Positions 54,400 through 63,013 of a stretch of DNA of 64,000 nt are shown one piece after another. The DNA is from Pseudomonas taiwanensis (GTDB lineage Bacteria; Pseudomonadota; Gammaproteobacteria; Pseudomonadales; Pseudomonadaceae). Made by a program: the position numbers and the translations under genes. The stretch is taken from positions 62,001 through 126,000 of the forward strand of contig NZ_QJRF01000030.1 of the NCBI RefSeq assembly GCF_013393345.1. Reading direction: 5' to 3'. The first letter of the stretch is position 1; each line of letters begins with the position of its first letter. The notes beneath the pieces were generated by a model. It was not told the origin of the DNA. It saw only the letters and a program-made list of their open reading frames with translations, and did no database searches.

Positions 54400-56079
54400 A
54401 TGAGCGAAAGCTTTGCAGAACTTTTTGAAGAAAGCCTGAAATCCCTCGACATGCAGCCGGGTGCAATCATCACCGGCATCGTGGTCGACATCGATGGTGA
54501 CTGGGTCACCGTCCATGCTGGCCTGAAATCCGAGGGCGTCATCCCGGTCGAGCAGTTCTATAACGAACAAGGCGAACTGACCATCAAGGTGGGTGACGAG
54601 GTCCACGTTGCGCTTGACGCGGTGGAAGACGGCTTCGGTGAAACCAAGCTGTCCCGCGAAAAAGCCAAGCGCGCCGAGTCCTGGCTGGTTCTGGAAGCCG
54701 CCTTCAACGCCGAAGAAGTGGTCAAGGGCGTTATCAATGGCAAGGTCAAGGGCGGTTTCACCGTCGACGTCAGCGGCATCCGCGCGTTCCTGCCGGGCTC
54801 CCTGGTCGACGTGCGTCCCGTACGCGACACCACCCACCTGGAAGGCAAGGAACTCGAGTTCAAGGTCATCAAGCTGGATCAGAAGCGCAACAACGTTGTC
54901 GTTTCCCGTCGCAGCGTCCTGGAAGCCGAGAACAGCGCCGAGCGCGAAGCTCTGCTGGAATCCCTGCAGGAAGGCCAGCAAGTCAAAGGTATCGTCAAGA
55001 ACCTCACCGACTACGGTGCGTTCGTTGACCTGGGCGGCGTAGACGGCCTGCTGCACATCACCGACATGGCTTGGAAGCGCATCAAGCATCCGTCCGAGAT
55101 CGTCAACGTTGGTGACGAGATCGACGTGAAGGTCCTGAAGTTCGACCGCGAGCGCAACCGCGTTTCCCTGGGCCTGAAGCAACTGGGCGAAGACCCATGG
55201 GTTGCCATCAAGGCTCGTTACCCGGAAGGCACTCGCGTGACCGCCCGTGTAACCAACCTCACCGACTACGGCTGCTTCGCCGAGCTGGAAGAGGGCGTGG
55301 AAGGCCTGGTACACGTTTCCGAAATGGACTGGACCAACAAGAACATCCACCCGTCGAAAGTCGTTCAGGTTGGCGACGAAGTGGAAGTTCAGGTTCTGGA
55401 CATCGACGAAGAGCGTCGTCGTATCTCCCTGGGCATCAAGCAGTGCAAATCCAACCCGTGGGAAGATTTCTCCAGCCGCTTCAACAAGGGCGACAAGATC
55501 TCCGGCACCATCAAGTCGATCACCGATTTCGGTATCTTCATCGGCCTGGAAGGTGGTATCGACGGTCTGGTTCACCTGTCCGACATCTCCTGGAACGAAG
55601 TTGGCGAAGAAGCCGTACGCCGCTTCAAGAAGGGCGACGAGCTGGAAACCGTCATCCTCTCCGTTGATCCGGAGCGTGAGCGCATCTCCCTGGGCATCAA
55701 GCAACTGGAAGACGATCCGTTCTCCAGCTACGCCTCCATGCACGAGAAAGGCAGCATCGTTCGCGGCACCGTGAAAGAAATTGACGCCAAGGGCGCTGTA
55801 ATCAGCCTCGGCGGCGAGATCGAAGGTGTTCTGAAGGCTTCCGAAATCAGCCGTGACCGCGTTGAAGACGCTCGCAACGTGCTGAAGGAAGGCGAAGAAG
55901 TCGAAGCCAAGATCATCAGCATCGACCGTAAGAGCCGTGTAATCAGCCTCTCCATCAAGTCCAAGGACGTTGATGACGAGAAGGACGCCATGAAGGAACT
56001 GCGCAAGCAGGAAGTCGAGTCCACCGGCCCGACCACCATTGGTGACCTGATCCGTGCTCAGATGGAGAACCAGGGCTAA
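54400..56079 (+). CDS. rpsA: 30S ribosomal protein S1
   Basis: A 559-aa protein, the usual length for Pseudomonas S1. It carries six S1 RNA-binding repeats; repeats 3-6 are clear from segments such as [35 protein letters not shown] and [17 protein letters not shown]. It helps the ribosome bind and unfold mRNA. ATG 54400 matches the conserved start [15 protein letters not shown] 54394 is an alternative. The cmk gene that normally precedes rpsA is not here. Confidence 0.97.
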   Translation: MSESFAELFEESLKSLDMQPGAIITGIVVDIDGDWVTVHAGLKSEGVIPVEQFYNEQGELTIKVGDEVHVALDAVEDGFGETKLSREKAKRAESWLVLEAAFNAEEVVKGVINGKVKGGFTVDVSGIRAFLPGSLVDVRPVRDTTHLEGKELEFKVIKLDQKRNNVVVSRRSVLEAENSAEREALLESLQEGQQVKGIVKNLTDYGAFVDLGGVDGLLHITDMAWKRIKHPSEIVNVGDEIDVKVLKFDRERNRVSLGLKQLGEDPWVAIKARYPEGTRVTARVTNLTDYGCFAELEEGVEGLVHVSEMDWTNKNIHPSKVVQVGDEVEVQVLDIDEERRRISLGIKQCKSNPWEDFSSRFNKGDKISGTIKSITDFGIFIGLEGGIDGLVHLSDISWNEVGEEAVRRFKKGDELETVILSVDPERERISLGIKQLEDDPFSSYASMHEKGSIVRGTVKEIDAKGAVISLGGEIEGVLKASEISRDRVEDARNVLKEGEEVEAKIISIDRKSRVISLSIKSKDVDDEKDAMKELRKQEVESTGPTTIGDLIRAQMENQG

Positions 56080-56100
56080 TCACCCTGCTCCATCAGCAAG

Positions 56101-56122
56101 AAGGGCGGCCTAGGCCGCCCTT
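56101..56122 (+). terminator. Terminator of rpsA
   Basis: AAGGGCGGCC and GGCCGCCCTT form a 22-base near-palindrome followed by TTTG, 21 bases after the stop. Confidence 0.88.
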
Positions 56123-56228
56123 TTTGTTGCCCGCGATTTACCGCTCCGCGTTAGAGCTGTTCAAACCCCTTCCAGCGTGCTAAAAACTCATAGAGCTGAT
56201 CTAGCCGCTTGAATTAGAAGGGAAAACC

Positions 56229-56510
56229 ATGACCAAGTCGGAGTTGATCGAACGAATCGTTACCCACCAGGGGCAGCTGTCGTCCAAGGACGTAGAGCTC
56301 GCCATCAAGACCATGCTTGAACAGATGTCCCAGGCGCTGGCTACGGGGGATCGGATCGAGATTCGTGGGTTTGGTAGCTTCTCACTTCACTTCCGCGCGC
56401 CGCGTGTGGGGCGCAATCCGAAGACAGGGGAGTCAGTCAAGTTGGACGGTAAGTTCGTGCCGCATTTCAAGCCAGGCAAGGAGTTGCGAGATCGGGTGAA
56501 TGAGGTTTGA
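56229..56510 (+). CDS. ihfB: Integration host factor beta subunit
   Basis: A 93-aa DNA-bending protein that pairs with IhfA. The beta-arm reads [18 protein letters not shown], with the Pro that intercalates DNA, and GFGSFSLH precedes it. The position after rpsA and before an O-antigen locus is the Pseudomonas arrangement. Confidence 0.96.
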   Translation: MTKSELIERIVTHQGQLSSKDVELAIKTMLEQMSQALATGDRIEIRGFGSFSLHFRAPRVGRNPKTGESVKLDGKFVPHFKPGKELRDRVNEV

Positions 56511-56602
56511 CAGAATTTATTCTGTATAACTTTCGCCTGCATGGAACGAATCCGTCTCGATGATGTCTATCGTCAGTTGAGCTCTAAGGATGCAATTTAA
56601 GG

Positions 56603-56632
56603 AAAGAGAGCTAAGGGTTGAGTGCTCTCTTT
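56603..56632 (+). terminator. Terminator after ihfB
   Basis: AAAGAGAGC and GCTCTCTTT form a nine-base stem with a 12-base loop, followed by TTAAG. It separates ihfB from the O-antigen genes. Confidence 0.8.
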
Positions 56633-56699
56633 TTAAGTTGATATAACGCCAGTGTTCATCGTCGGTCTTCGAAGATGATTCTTGATTTTTTAGATAATA

Positions 56700-58127
56700 A
56701 TGAATTTTAATTCTTTTGTTTGGAAATTTGCGCTCTACTTTCCGGTCAAGGTTATTCCTGCATTGACTGGTATTTTTTTTATATTGTATTTTTATGCAAG
56801 TCTTCCTGCTGAAAGTTATGTTGCATACTCGATTTGCGTCGCAAGCTCTTTGATTTCTGCGCAGTTATTTGCAGGCTGGGTCGGCACTTCTTATATATAT
56901 TATGCTTCGAATGAGAAGGGTTCGTCTCTTTTGACTAGCTGTATTTTTGTGTCACTTCTACTTGCGCCTGTTGTGTCGAGTATTTCTGGATTTGTTTCGT
57001 CTTCCTTTATAAAGGAAGATTATGTTTTTCTGTGTGTATGGATGCTCTGCTTTTTTCAGGTTATTTTCTTCTTTCTATCAGCTGCCTTTCAGGCGAAATA
57101 TTCCGTCTCCACGCAACTAAAATCAGTAGGATTTCAAGTTGTTGGCCAGCTATTGTCGGTCTATCTGCTTTTCAATATTTACGCAGCCGACTTCAGGTTG
57201 GCATTAATAGGGCTTGGCATAGGTTACGCTGGTGCGGTCGGCTATTTGTTTTGGGCAGCGCGGCTCTCGTTCGGCGTTCGCTATGAGGTTGTAGGCTCAG
57301 CTCTGAAGAGTGATTTTCGAAAAATATTCAAGTACGGCTATGCGTTAATGCCTTGGATGTTGGGAGCGCTAATATTAACTAATATTGATCGTTTTTCGAT
57401 TGGGTATTATGAGATTGCGAATGGGTCGGCGTACTTATCATTGAAAGACTTATTCGTCGGTGCTGGCGGGTTAATCAGTATGCCGCTCTTGATGGTTGTC
57501 CATTCGTTCATTATCGACAAATTCAGACAAGGCTCATTTGGCGGGAAAATAATCGATGGCTGTTTAGCCTATTTGATTCTGTTCTTCTCTATATGCTGGT
57601 GTGTTCTTCAGTTCTTAGGGTTCGAGATTTTCGAGCGCTTTACAGGAAAGGTGCTTCTGGTTCCTCATTATATGCTGTTCATGGCATTCCTCTGCGTGTT
57701 CCTGAACTGTGCTTCCGTTTACTTGCAAAAGAGACTAGAAGTACATTGCCGGCTACGAAGACTCGCCATTTTTTCGTTGGCTTCTGCTGTAGTTGGAGGC
57801 TTACTGGTGTTTCTGGGGGGGCGCTACTGGGGCTTGTTGGGAGTCGCGATTGGTTCGCTTATTGCGCATATCATATATTTTGTTCTGGTGTTGAGCACGA
57901 CCATTAAGAAGCTGGATTTGATGCGCTTCCTTTGGGTTCCATTATTGATGTCACTATTTGCTTTCCTCTCCGCTTACATGATTGACAAAGCGTTGCGTAC
58001 AGGTGTCTTCGCAGAGTGGTGGGTGATAAAGGCTGTCTGGACGATTCTGTTTACTCCTGTCGTCTTTCTTGCTTTTTGGAAAGGGATTCAATGGAAGGCG
58101 GTTGCTAGCGAGTTTACTTCGAGATAA
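56700..58127 (+). CDS. wzx: Wzx-type O-antigen flippase
   Basis: This 475-aa protein has about 12-14 hydrophobic helices and the polysaccharide-transporter layout (LSLKDLFVGAGGLISMPLLMVVHS and similar). It should flip lipid-linked O-units across the inner membrane. Base composition is much AT-richer than in the core genes, and no strong RBS precedes ATG. The assignment rests on topology and context. Confidence 0.82.
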   Translation: MNFNSFVWKFALYFPVKVIPALTGIFFILYFYASLPAESYVAYSICVASSLISAQLFAGWVGTSYIYYASNEKGSSLLTSCIFVSLLLAPVVSSISGFVSSSFIKEDYVFLCVWMLCFFQVIFFFLSAAFQAKYSVSTQLKSVGFQVVGQLLSVYLLFNIYAADFRLALIGLGIGYAGAVGYLFWAARLSFGVRYEVVGSALKSDFRKIFKYGYALMPWMLGALILTNIDRFSIGYYEIANGSAYLSLKDLFVGAGGLISMPLLMVVHSFIIDKFRQGSFGGKIIDGCLAYLILFFSICWCVLQFLGFEIFERFTGKVLLVPHYMLFMAFLCVFLNCASVYLQKRLEVHCRLRRLAIFSLASAVVGGLLVFLGGRYWGLLGVAIGSLIAHIIYFVLVLSTTIKKLDLMRFLWVPLLMSLFAFLSAYMIDKALRTGVFAEWWVIKAVWTILFTPVVFLAFWKGIQWKAVASEFTSR

Positions 58128-58190
58128 TGAGTTGTGCTCGAAATTTATGGATCGAAATTTTATTGATTCTTGACAAGCAGGGGATGGCTT

Positions 58191-59579
58191 GTGGTCTATC
58201 GCGATAAGTTCAGAAACTGGGTTTCGGGTAACATAGCTCCCATACTATTTCTATTGTCATATTTTATAACCATCGTGGTAGGTAATATATTCTATTGCCT
58301 ACCAGTTAGTCGGGGTTATTTAGAGAGACTGCCGTTTTCAGCGAAGATTATTGGCTTTGAGACCTTGTTTGGTGTTGGCTACTGGGCGTTGTTACTTTCA
58401 CCATTTTTTGTTACGCCTATCGTAATCTTGCTAGTAAAATCAAGAATTTCTGGGCTGGCTTCGAGAGTTCCGAAAATTATTCCCGAATTTTCTAGGCTGG
58501 ATTTCTTGATTGTTAACCTGGTCTGTTTAGGTTTCGTATTTGTATCCCTCTCAACTGCCGATGCATTTTCTCTTTTCACTAGCGGGCATGATGCAGTCTC
58601 GTCGGTGGAGGCAAGGTTCGAAATTAGGGGAAGGTTGGGGTTCTTTCCTCTTGTCGTAATAATGTCGATTCTCCATTATCTTTCAGTATATGCTTTCATT
58701 AAGTTTGTGACGGGGCGTTCTTTGTTTTGGGCTGTAATGAGCCTATTGAATGCAATGCTAATGACGCTTGTTCTTGTTCTTCTCAATATGAAGTGGCCTG
58801 TATTGATTTATTATGGGGGCCTAGTAATTTCCGTATTTATTTATACCGAAAGGTGGCCGTACATCAAGGCGGTCGCTGGTGGGGTCGGGCTGATTGGTGT
58901 CTACTTGCTTGTATCTGCGTTCGTCTTCCGTCTGGCCCCAACGCCTACGGTTGTTGTGCCCGCACCAGTTGCGCCTGCAGCAGTAGAGTCCCACGATGTT
59001 GCGCCTCAGCCAAAGCTTGAGACACCTGTGATTACTGAGCAGCGCGATAAAGTGAACGTTTCCGGAACCGTTGATGCTGCTGCTTCGAATGCCCCTATGT
59101 TACTCTTCGCCGCGCTGAACCGAATGGCAATTGCTTACCCATATTATTATGAGATCTTCACGAAAGAAGGGGCAGTTTGCGGGGGAGTTCTGGACCAGCT
59201 ACAGGTTGGAAAGGCATGCCGACCAAGCACGTTTGTCTACGAGAGGATTTTCGGCCGCGATGGATTTGAAGGGAGAGGCACTTCACCGGCACCTGTGCAT
59301 GTTTCTGGTTATGCCTTGGGTGGCTGGATGGTTGCCATGTTTGCGCTACTTTGCGCTTCAATTATTTTAGGACTTTTTGCCAGTCTTCCTCTGGACGCAA
59401 ATGCTGCGGTGGGAGCTTTAGGTATCACCGGCGCGATTGCAGGCTACCATTTCTCGCAGTTGCCTGGTGAAGGTCCCCTGATCTACGACCATGGAGTGGT
59501 ATGGGTGGTACTTCTATTGGCTCTCTATGCGCTATACAGGGTCGCCGTCAAGCGGCTTTCCATAAAGATATGCAATTAG
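58191..59579 (+). CDS. wzy: Polytopic membrane protein, probable O-antigen polymerase Wzy
   Basis: A 462-aa protein with about 10-12 helices and a large hydrophilic loop (about residues 255-375). The first part of the loop is rich in Pro, Ala and Val (TPTVVVPAPVAPAA), and it has two Cys. Wzy proteins rarely share sequence motifs and are named from this topology and position beside wzx. GTG 58191 is preferred, with AGGGG seven bases before it; TTG 58170 would add seven residues. Confidence 0.6.
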   Translation: MVYRDKFRNWVSGNIAPILFLLSYFITIVVGNIFYCLPVSRGYLERLPFSAKIIGFETLFGVGYWALLLSPFFVTPIVILLVKSRISGLASRVPKIIPEFSRLDFLIVNLVCLGFVFVSLSTADAFSLFTSGHDAVSSVEARFEIRGRLGFFPLVVIMSILHYLSVYAFIKFVTGRSLFWAVMSLLNAMLMTLVLVLLNMKWPVLIYYGGLVISVFIYTERWPYIKAVAGGVGLIGVYLLVSAFVFRLAPTPTVVVPAPVAPAAVESHDVAPQPKLETPVITEQRDKVNVSGTVDAAASNAPMLLFAALNRMAIAYPYYYEIFTKEGAVCGGVLDQLQVGKACRPSTFVYERIFGRDGFEGRGTSPAPVHVSGYALGGWMVAMFALLCASIILGLFASLPLDANAAVGALGITGAIAGYHFSQLPGEGPLIYDHGVVWVVLLLALYALYRVAVKRLSIKICN

Positions 59580-59596
59580 TCACGGTGGCCTAAAAC

Positions 59597-60790
59597 ATGG
59601 AGGATAAGGTTATCCTGCTCGGCTTCTATGTGGGGGACGAGTATTTTGAGAAATACTCGAAATCTGACGCGCTTCCACAAGTCGCAGCGTTCAAGTTAGA
59701 AGGCCGATTTGTAGATGCAATTTGCCAAACTGGTGCATCCGTAGAAGCAGTTTCAACCGTTGCAATTTCAACTTTCCCGCGCAATAAGCACATTTATTGC
59801 CCAAGATCCCGTTGGCGGCGAGGCGACGTAACTGGTCTCGTCATGCCAATGATCAACTTCCCGGCAATAAAATTCCTGACTCGCTTCTTGAGTGGTGTTT
59901 GTGGCTTGCTAAGCAAGGGCAAGGCTAGGCTGATATGCGTTTACTCTGCTCACTCGCCGAATCTGATGGCAGCCTATGTCTATTCGATTATCTGGAGGAG
60001 GCCATATTTCGTTTATGTGGCTGATCTTCCAAGTTTCATGGACATGGGTTTGAAGCGATCCAGCTTTCTCCGGCTTCTGAAGCGTTTCGACGGTCAATTG
60101 ATAGACTTTCTGCTATCGCGTTCCGCTGGCGTTTTTGTTGCCAGCGAATACATGGTCAAAGATAGTAAGAAGTGGCGTGACAAACCCTATCTGGTGCTCG
60201 AAGGTATAGCTAGCTCCGAGAGTGCTGATAAGCAAAATTTATCTGGAAAGAAAAGAAATATTATTTTTTACGCCGGTGGTGTGAATAGGGCATATGGCAT
60301 TCTGGAACTTGTTGAAGGATTTCTGAAGTCAGGTATTGATTACGAACTTTGGATATGTGGGCGTGGTGATTTGGAAGACTATCTCAAAGATACGTCGAAT
60401 AAATACTCTTCCGTCAAGTATCTAGGCTTCATTCCTCCTGTGCAGGTTGCAGAAATTCAGCAGGAGGCTTCGCTGCTTGTGCTAACACGGGATCCAGCTG
60501 AGGCGTATACGCGCTACTCTTTTCCTTCGAAATTGCTTGAGTATATGGTGAGCGGTGCTCCCATATTGACGACCAAATTGTCGGGAATTCCTGATGAATA
60601 TTTTCCCCATTTGAATGTGATTTCTGAGTTTTCTGTAGAAGGCGTTTGTGATTCATTCAGGGAGTTCTCTGCTTCGGACACAAGGTCACTACAAGATAAG
60701 GCTGCTGTTGCGCGAGATTGGGTCTTGCAAAACAAGAATAGTGCCGCCGTTGGGGGCAAGATTGTAGAGTTTATGGAGTTGAATAAATGA
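59597..60790 (+). CDS. Glycosyltransferase family 4-like protein
   Basis: A 397-aa enzyme with two Rossmann-like halves. The C-terminal half has IIFYAGGVNRAYGILELVEGF, LWICGRGDLEDYL and the nucleotide-sugar segment YSFPSKLLEYMVSGAPILTTKLSGIPDEY with the conserved Glu. It probably adds one sugar of the O-unit; donor and acceptor are unknown. It overlaps wbjB by four bases (ATGA). Confidence 0.83.
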   Translation: MEDKVILLGFYVGDEYFEKYSKSDALPQVAAFKLEGRFVDAICQTGASVEAVSTVAISTFPRNKHIYCPRSRWRRGDVTGLVMPMINFPAIKFLTRFLSGVCGLLSKGKARLICVYSAHSPNLMAAYVYSIIWRRPYFVYVADLPSFMDMGLKRSSFLRLLKRFDGQLIDFLLSRSAGVFVASEYMVKDSKKWRDKPYLVLEGIASSESADKQNLSGKKRNIIFYAGGVNRAYGILELVEGFLKSGIDYELWICGRGDLEDYLKDTSNKYSSVKYLGFIPPVQVAEIQQEASLLVLTRDPAEAYTRYSFPSKLLEYMVSGAPILTTKLSGIPDEYFPHLNVISEFSVEGVCDSFREFSASDTRSLQDKAAVARDWVLQNKNSAAVGGKIVEFMELNK

Positions 60791-61827
60791 TCAGTTTCTC
60801 TGGAAAAAAACTTCTCATTACTGGTGGTACTGGTTCGTTTGGAAATGCTGTTCTCAAAAGATTCTTGAAGACTGATATTGCGGAGATTCGCATCTTCAGT
60901 CGTGATGAGAAAAAGCAAGATGACATGCGAAAAAATTATGGTAGCGAGAAATTAAAGTTCTACATAGGTGATGTAAGGGATTTCCAGAGCGTGCTCAATG
61001 CCACTCGCGATGTCGATTACATTTTTCATGCGGCAGCGTTAAAGCAAGTACCTTCTTGTGAATTTCATCCAATGGAGGCTGTCAAAACAAACGTTATTGG
61101 CACAGATAACGTGCTTGAGGCAGCCATTCAGAATGATGTGAAGCGCGTCGTATGTCTGAGCACCGATAAGGCTGTTTATCCGATCAACGCCATGGGAATC
61201 TCCAAGGCGATGATGGAGAAAGTGATGGTAGCGAAATCGCGAAACGTGGATGACAGCAAGACAGTGATCTGCGGTACTCGCTACGGCAATGTAATGGCTT
61301 CGCGTGGCTCGGTTATACCGTTGTTTGTTGATCAGATCAGGGCTGGCAAAGCGTTGACCATTACTGATCCGAGCATGACTCGCTTCATGATGACGCTGGC
61401 AGATGCGGTGGATTTGGTGCTTTACGCCTTTGAGCATGGCAATAACGGTGATCTTTTCGTGCAGAAGGCTCCTGCTGCTACCGTGGAAGTATTGGCAAAG
61501 GCACTTACCGCGCTGCATGGTGAACCCGACTATCCAATCCAGGTAATCGGAACTCGTCATGGCGAAAAGCTGTATGAGGCCCTATTAAGTCGCGAAGAAA
61601 TAGCTTGTGCGGAAGATATGGGCGATTACTTCCGTGTTCCGCCAGATCTCCGAGATCTGAACTATGAGAAGTTTGTTGAAAGGGGTGAAGAGCGAATCTC
61701 CAGAAGCGAAGATTACAACTCGCATAATACTGAGCGCCTGGATGTGGAAGGCATGCAGCGCCTGCTGCTCAAACTGGACTTTATTCGCGCGATCCAGCGT
61801 GGTGAATTAGCTACGCCTGAGGAGTGA
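60787..61827 (+). CDS. wbjB: UDP-GlcNAc 4,6-dehydratase/5-epimerase (WbjB/CapE type)
   Basis: A 346-aa short-chain dehydrogenase that starts UDP-N-acetyl-L-fucosamine synthesis from UDP-GlcNAc. The NAD(P) site is LITGGTGSFGNAVL. The catalytic region has AALKQVPSCEFHPMEAVKTNV, then STDKAVYPINAMGISKAMMEK, where Met replaces the Tyr of classical SDR enzymes as in the CapE/FlaA1 group. It is followed by wbjC after three bases. Confidence 0.92.
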   Translation: MISFSGKKLLITGGTGSFGNAVLKRFLKTDIAEIRIFSRDEKKQDDMRKNYGSEKLKFYIGDVRDFQSVLNATRDVDYIFHAAALKQVPSCEFHPMEAVKTNVIGTDNVLEAAIQNDVKRVVCLSTDKAVYPINAMGISKAMMEKVMVAKSRNVDDSKTVICGTRYGNVMASRGSVIPLFVDQIRAGKALTITDPSMTRFMMTLADAVDLVLYAFEHGNNGDLFVQKAPAATVEVLAKALTALHGEPDYPIQVIGTRHGEKLYEALLSREEIACAEDMGDYFRVPPDLRDLNYEKFVERGEERISRSEDYNSHNTERLDVEGMQRLLLKLDFIRAIQRGELATPEE

Positions 61828-61830
61828 CAA

Positions 61831-62940
61831 ATGAGAGTTTTGGTGACTGGCTCTGAGGGCTTTGTCGGGAAGAACCTGCTGGCCCACTTGGGAGAGCGTA
61901 AGGACGTGGAGGTTCTGCGATACTCTCGGAAGAATAGTATTGCGGAGTTGCCGAGTTTGTTGGCTCAGGCGGATTTTGTCTTTCATCTTGCTGGAGTCAA
62001 TCGACCACTTTCGGTTGACGAGTTTAAGTCTGGCAATACCGATCTGACAAAAGCTCTTTGTGACTCGATTGCTGAGCTTGGCAAGCCCATACCTGTGCTT
62101 TTTTCTTCTTCAATACAGGCGGAGTTGCCGAATCCTTACGGCAGTAGCAAGCTTCAGGCCGAAGACGAAATCAAGGCTCTGGCGAAGCGTAGTGGCTCTC
62201 CCGTCTATCTGTTCCGACTGCCAAACGTATTCGGAAAATGGGCCAGGCCGAACTACAATTCTGCCGTTGCAACATTTTGCCATAATATCGCTCGCAATAT
62301 CCCCATTCAAATCAATGATGCCGCCGCGAAAGTACGTCTTGTATACATTGATGATGTCATGGCTCGTTTTGTAGATGTCATGGATGGGCGAGTGAATGAA
62401 GAGTCGTTCGTCACAGTTGAGCCTGAGTATCACGCAACAGTCGGCGAAATTGCCTCTCTGATTCAGTCATTCCGCAATAGCCGTAATACGTTGATAAGCG
62501 AACCTGTCGGGACCGGCTTTGTTCGTGCTCTGTACTCGACTTATGTGAGTTACCTGCCGCCGGAAAGTTTCACTTATGAGGTGCCCAAACACGCTGACTC
62601 GCGTGGTGTGTTTGTCGAAATGCTAAAGACTCATGATTCGGGGCAATTCTCTTATTTTACTGCGCATCCCGGTGTTACTAGAGGGGGGCACTATCATCAC
62701 TCCAAAACGGAGAAGTTTCTTGTCATAAAGGGGACGGCCTGCTTCCGTTTTCGTCATATTCATTCCGGCGAATTTTATGAGCTTACTACCTCGGGTGACG
62801 TGCCAGAGATAGTGGAGACCGTCCCGGGTTGGACCCACGATATAACTAACGTTGGTAGTGAAGAAATGTTAGTGATGCTATGGGCTAACGAAGTTTTTGA
62901 TAGAGACCGACCGGATACCTACTCGAATCCATTGGACTGA
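61831..62940 (+). CDS. wbjC: Bifunctional reductase/epimerase WbjC (CapF type)
   Basis: A 369-aa enzyme. Residues 1-245 form an SDR reductase (VTGSEGFVGKNLLAHL, YGSSKLQAED, FRLPNVFGKW). Residues 250-369 form a cupin with the metal site GGHYHHSKTEKFLVIKG. CapF first epimerises C3 with the cupin domain and then reduces C4, giving UDP-N-acetyl-L-talosamine. The order wbjB-C-D matches the known UDP-L-FucNAc operon. Confidence 0.93.
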   Translation: MRVLVTGSEGFVGKNLLAHLGERKDVEVLRYSRKNSIAELPSLLAQADFVFHLAGVNRPLSVDEFKSGNTDLTKALCDSIAELGKPIPVLFSSSIQAELPNPYGSSKLQAEDEIKALAKRSGSPVYLFRLPNVFGKWARPNYNSAVATFCHNIARNIPIQINDAAAKVRLVYIDDVMARFVDVMDGRVNEESFVTVEPEYHATVGEIASLIQSFRNSRNTLISEPVGTGFVRALYSTYVSYLPPESFTYEVPKHADSRGVFVEMLKTHDSGQFSYFTAHPGVTRGGHYHHSKTEKFLVIKGTACFRFRHIHSGEFYELTTSGDVPEIVETVPGWTHDITNVGSEEMLVMLWANEVFDRDRPDTYSNPLD

Positions 62941-63013
62941 TAAACCAATCGGCCCTTGGGTTCTTGCGTCGGATCGAGAAGATAATTCTAGAATATTGGT
63001 TTCAGGGTGTGAT

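Noticed and set aside
54238-55743. Open frame of 501 codons on the minus strand, opposite rpsA
   Set aside because: It mirrors the S1 repeats of rpsA, so its apparent internal repeats come from the sense gene.
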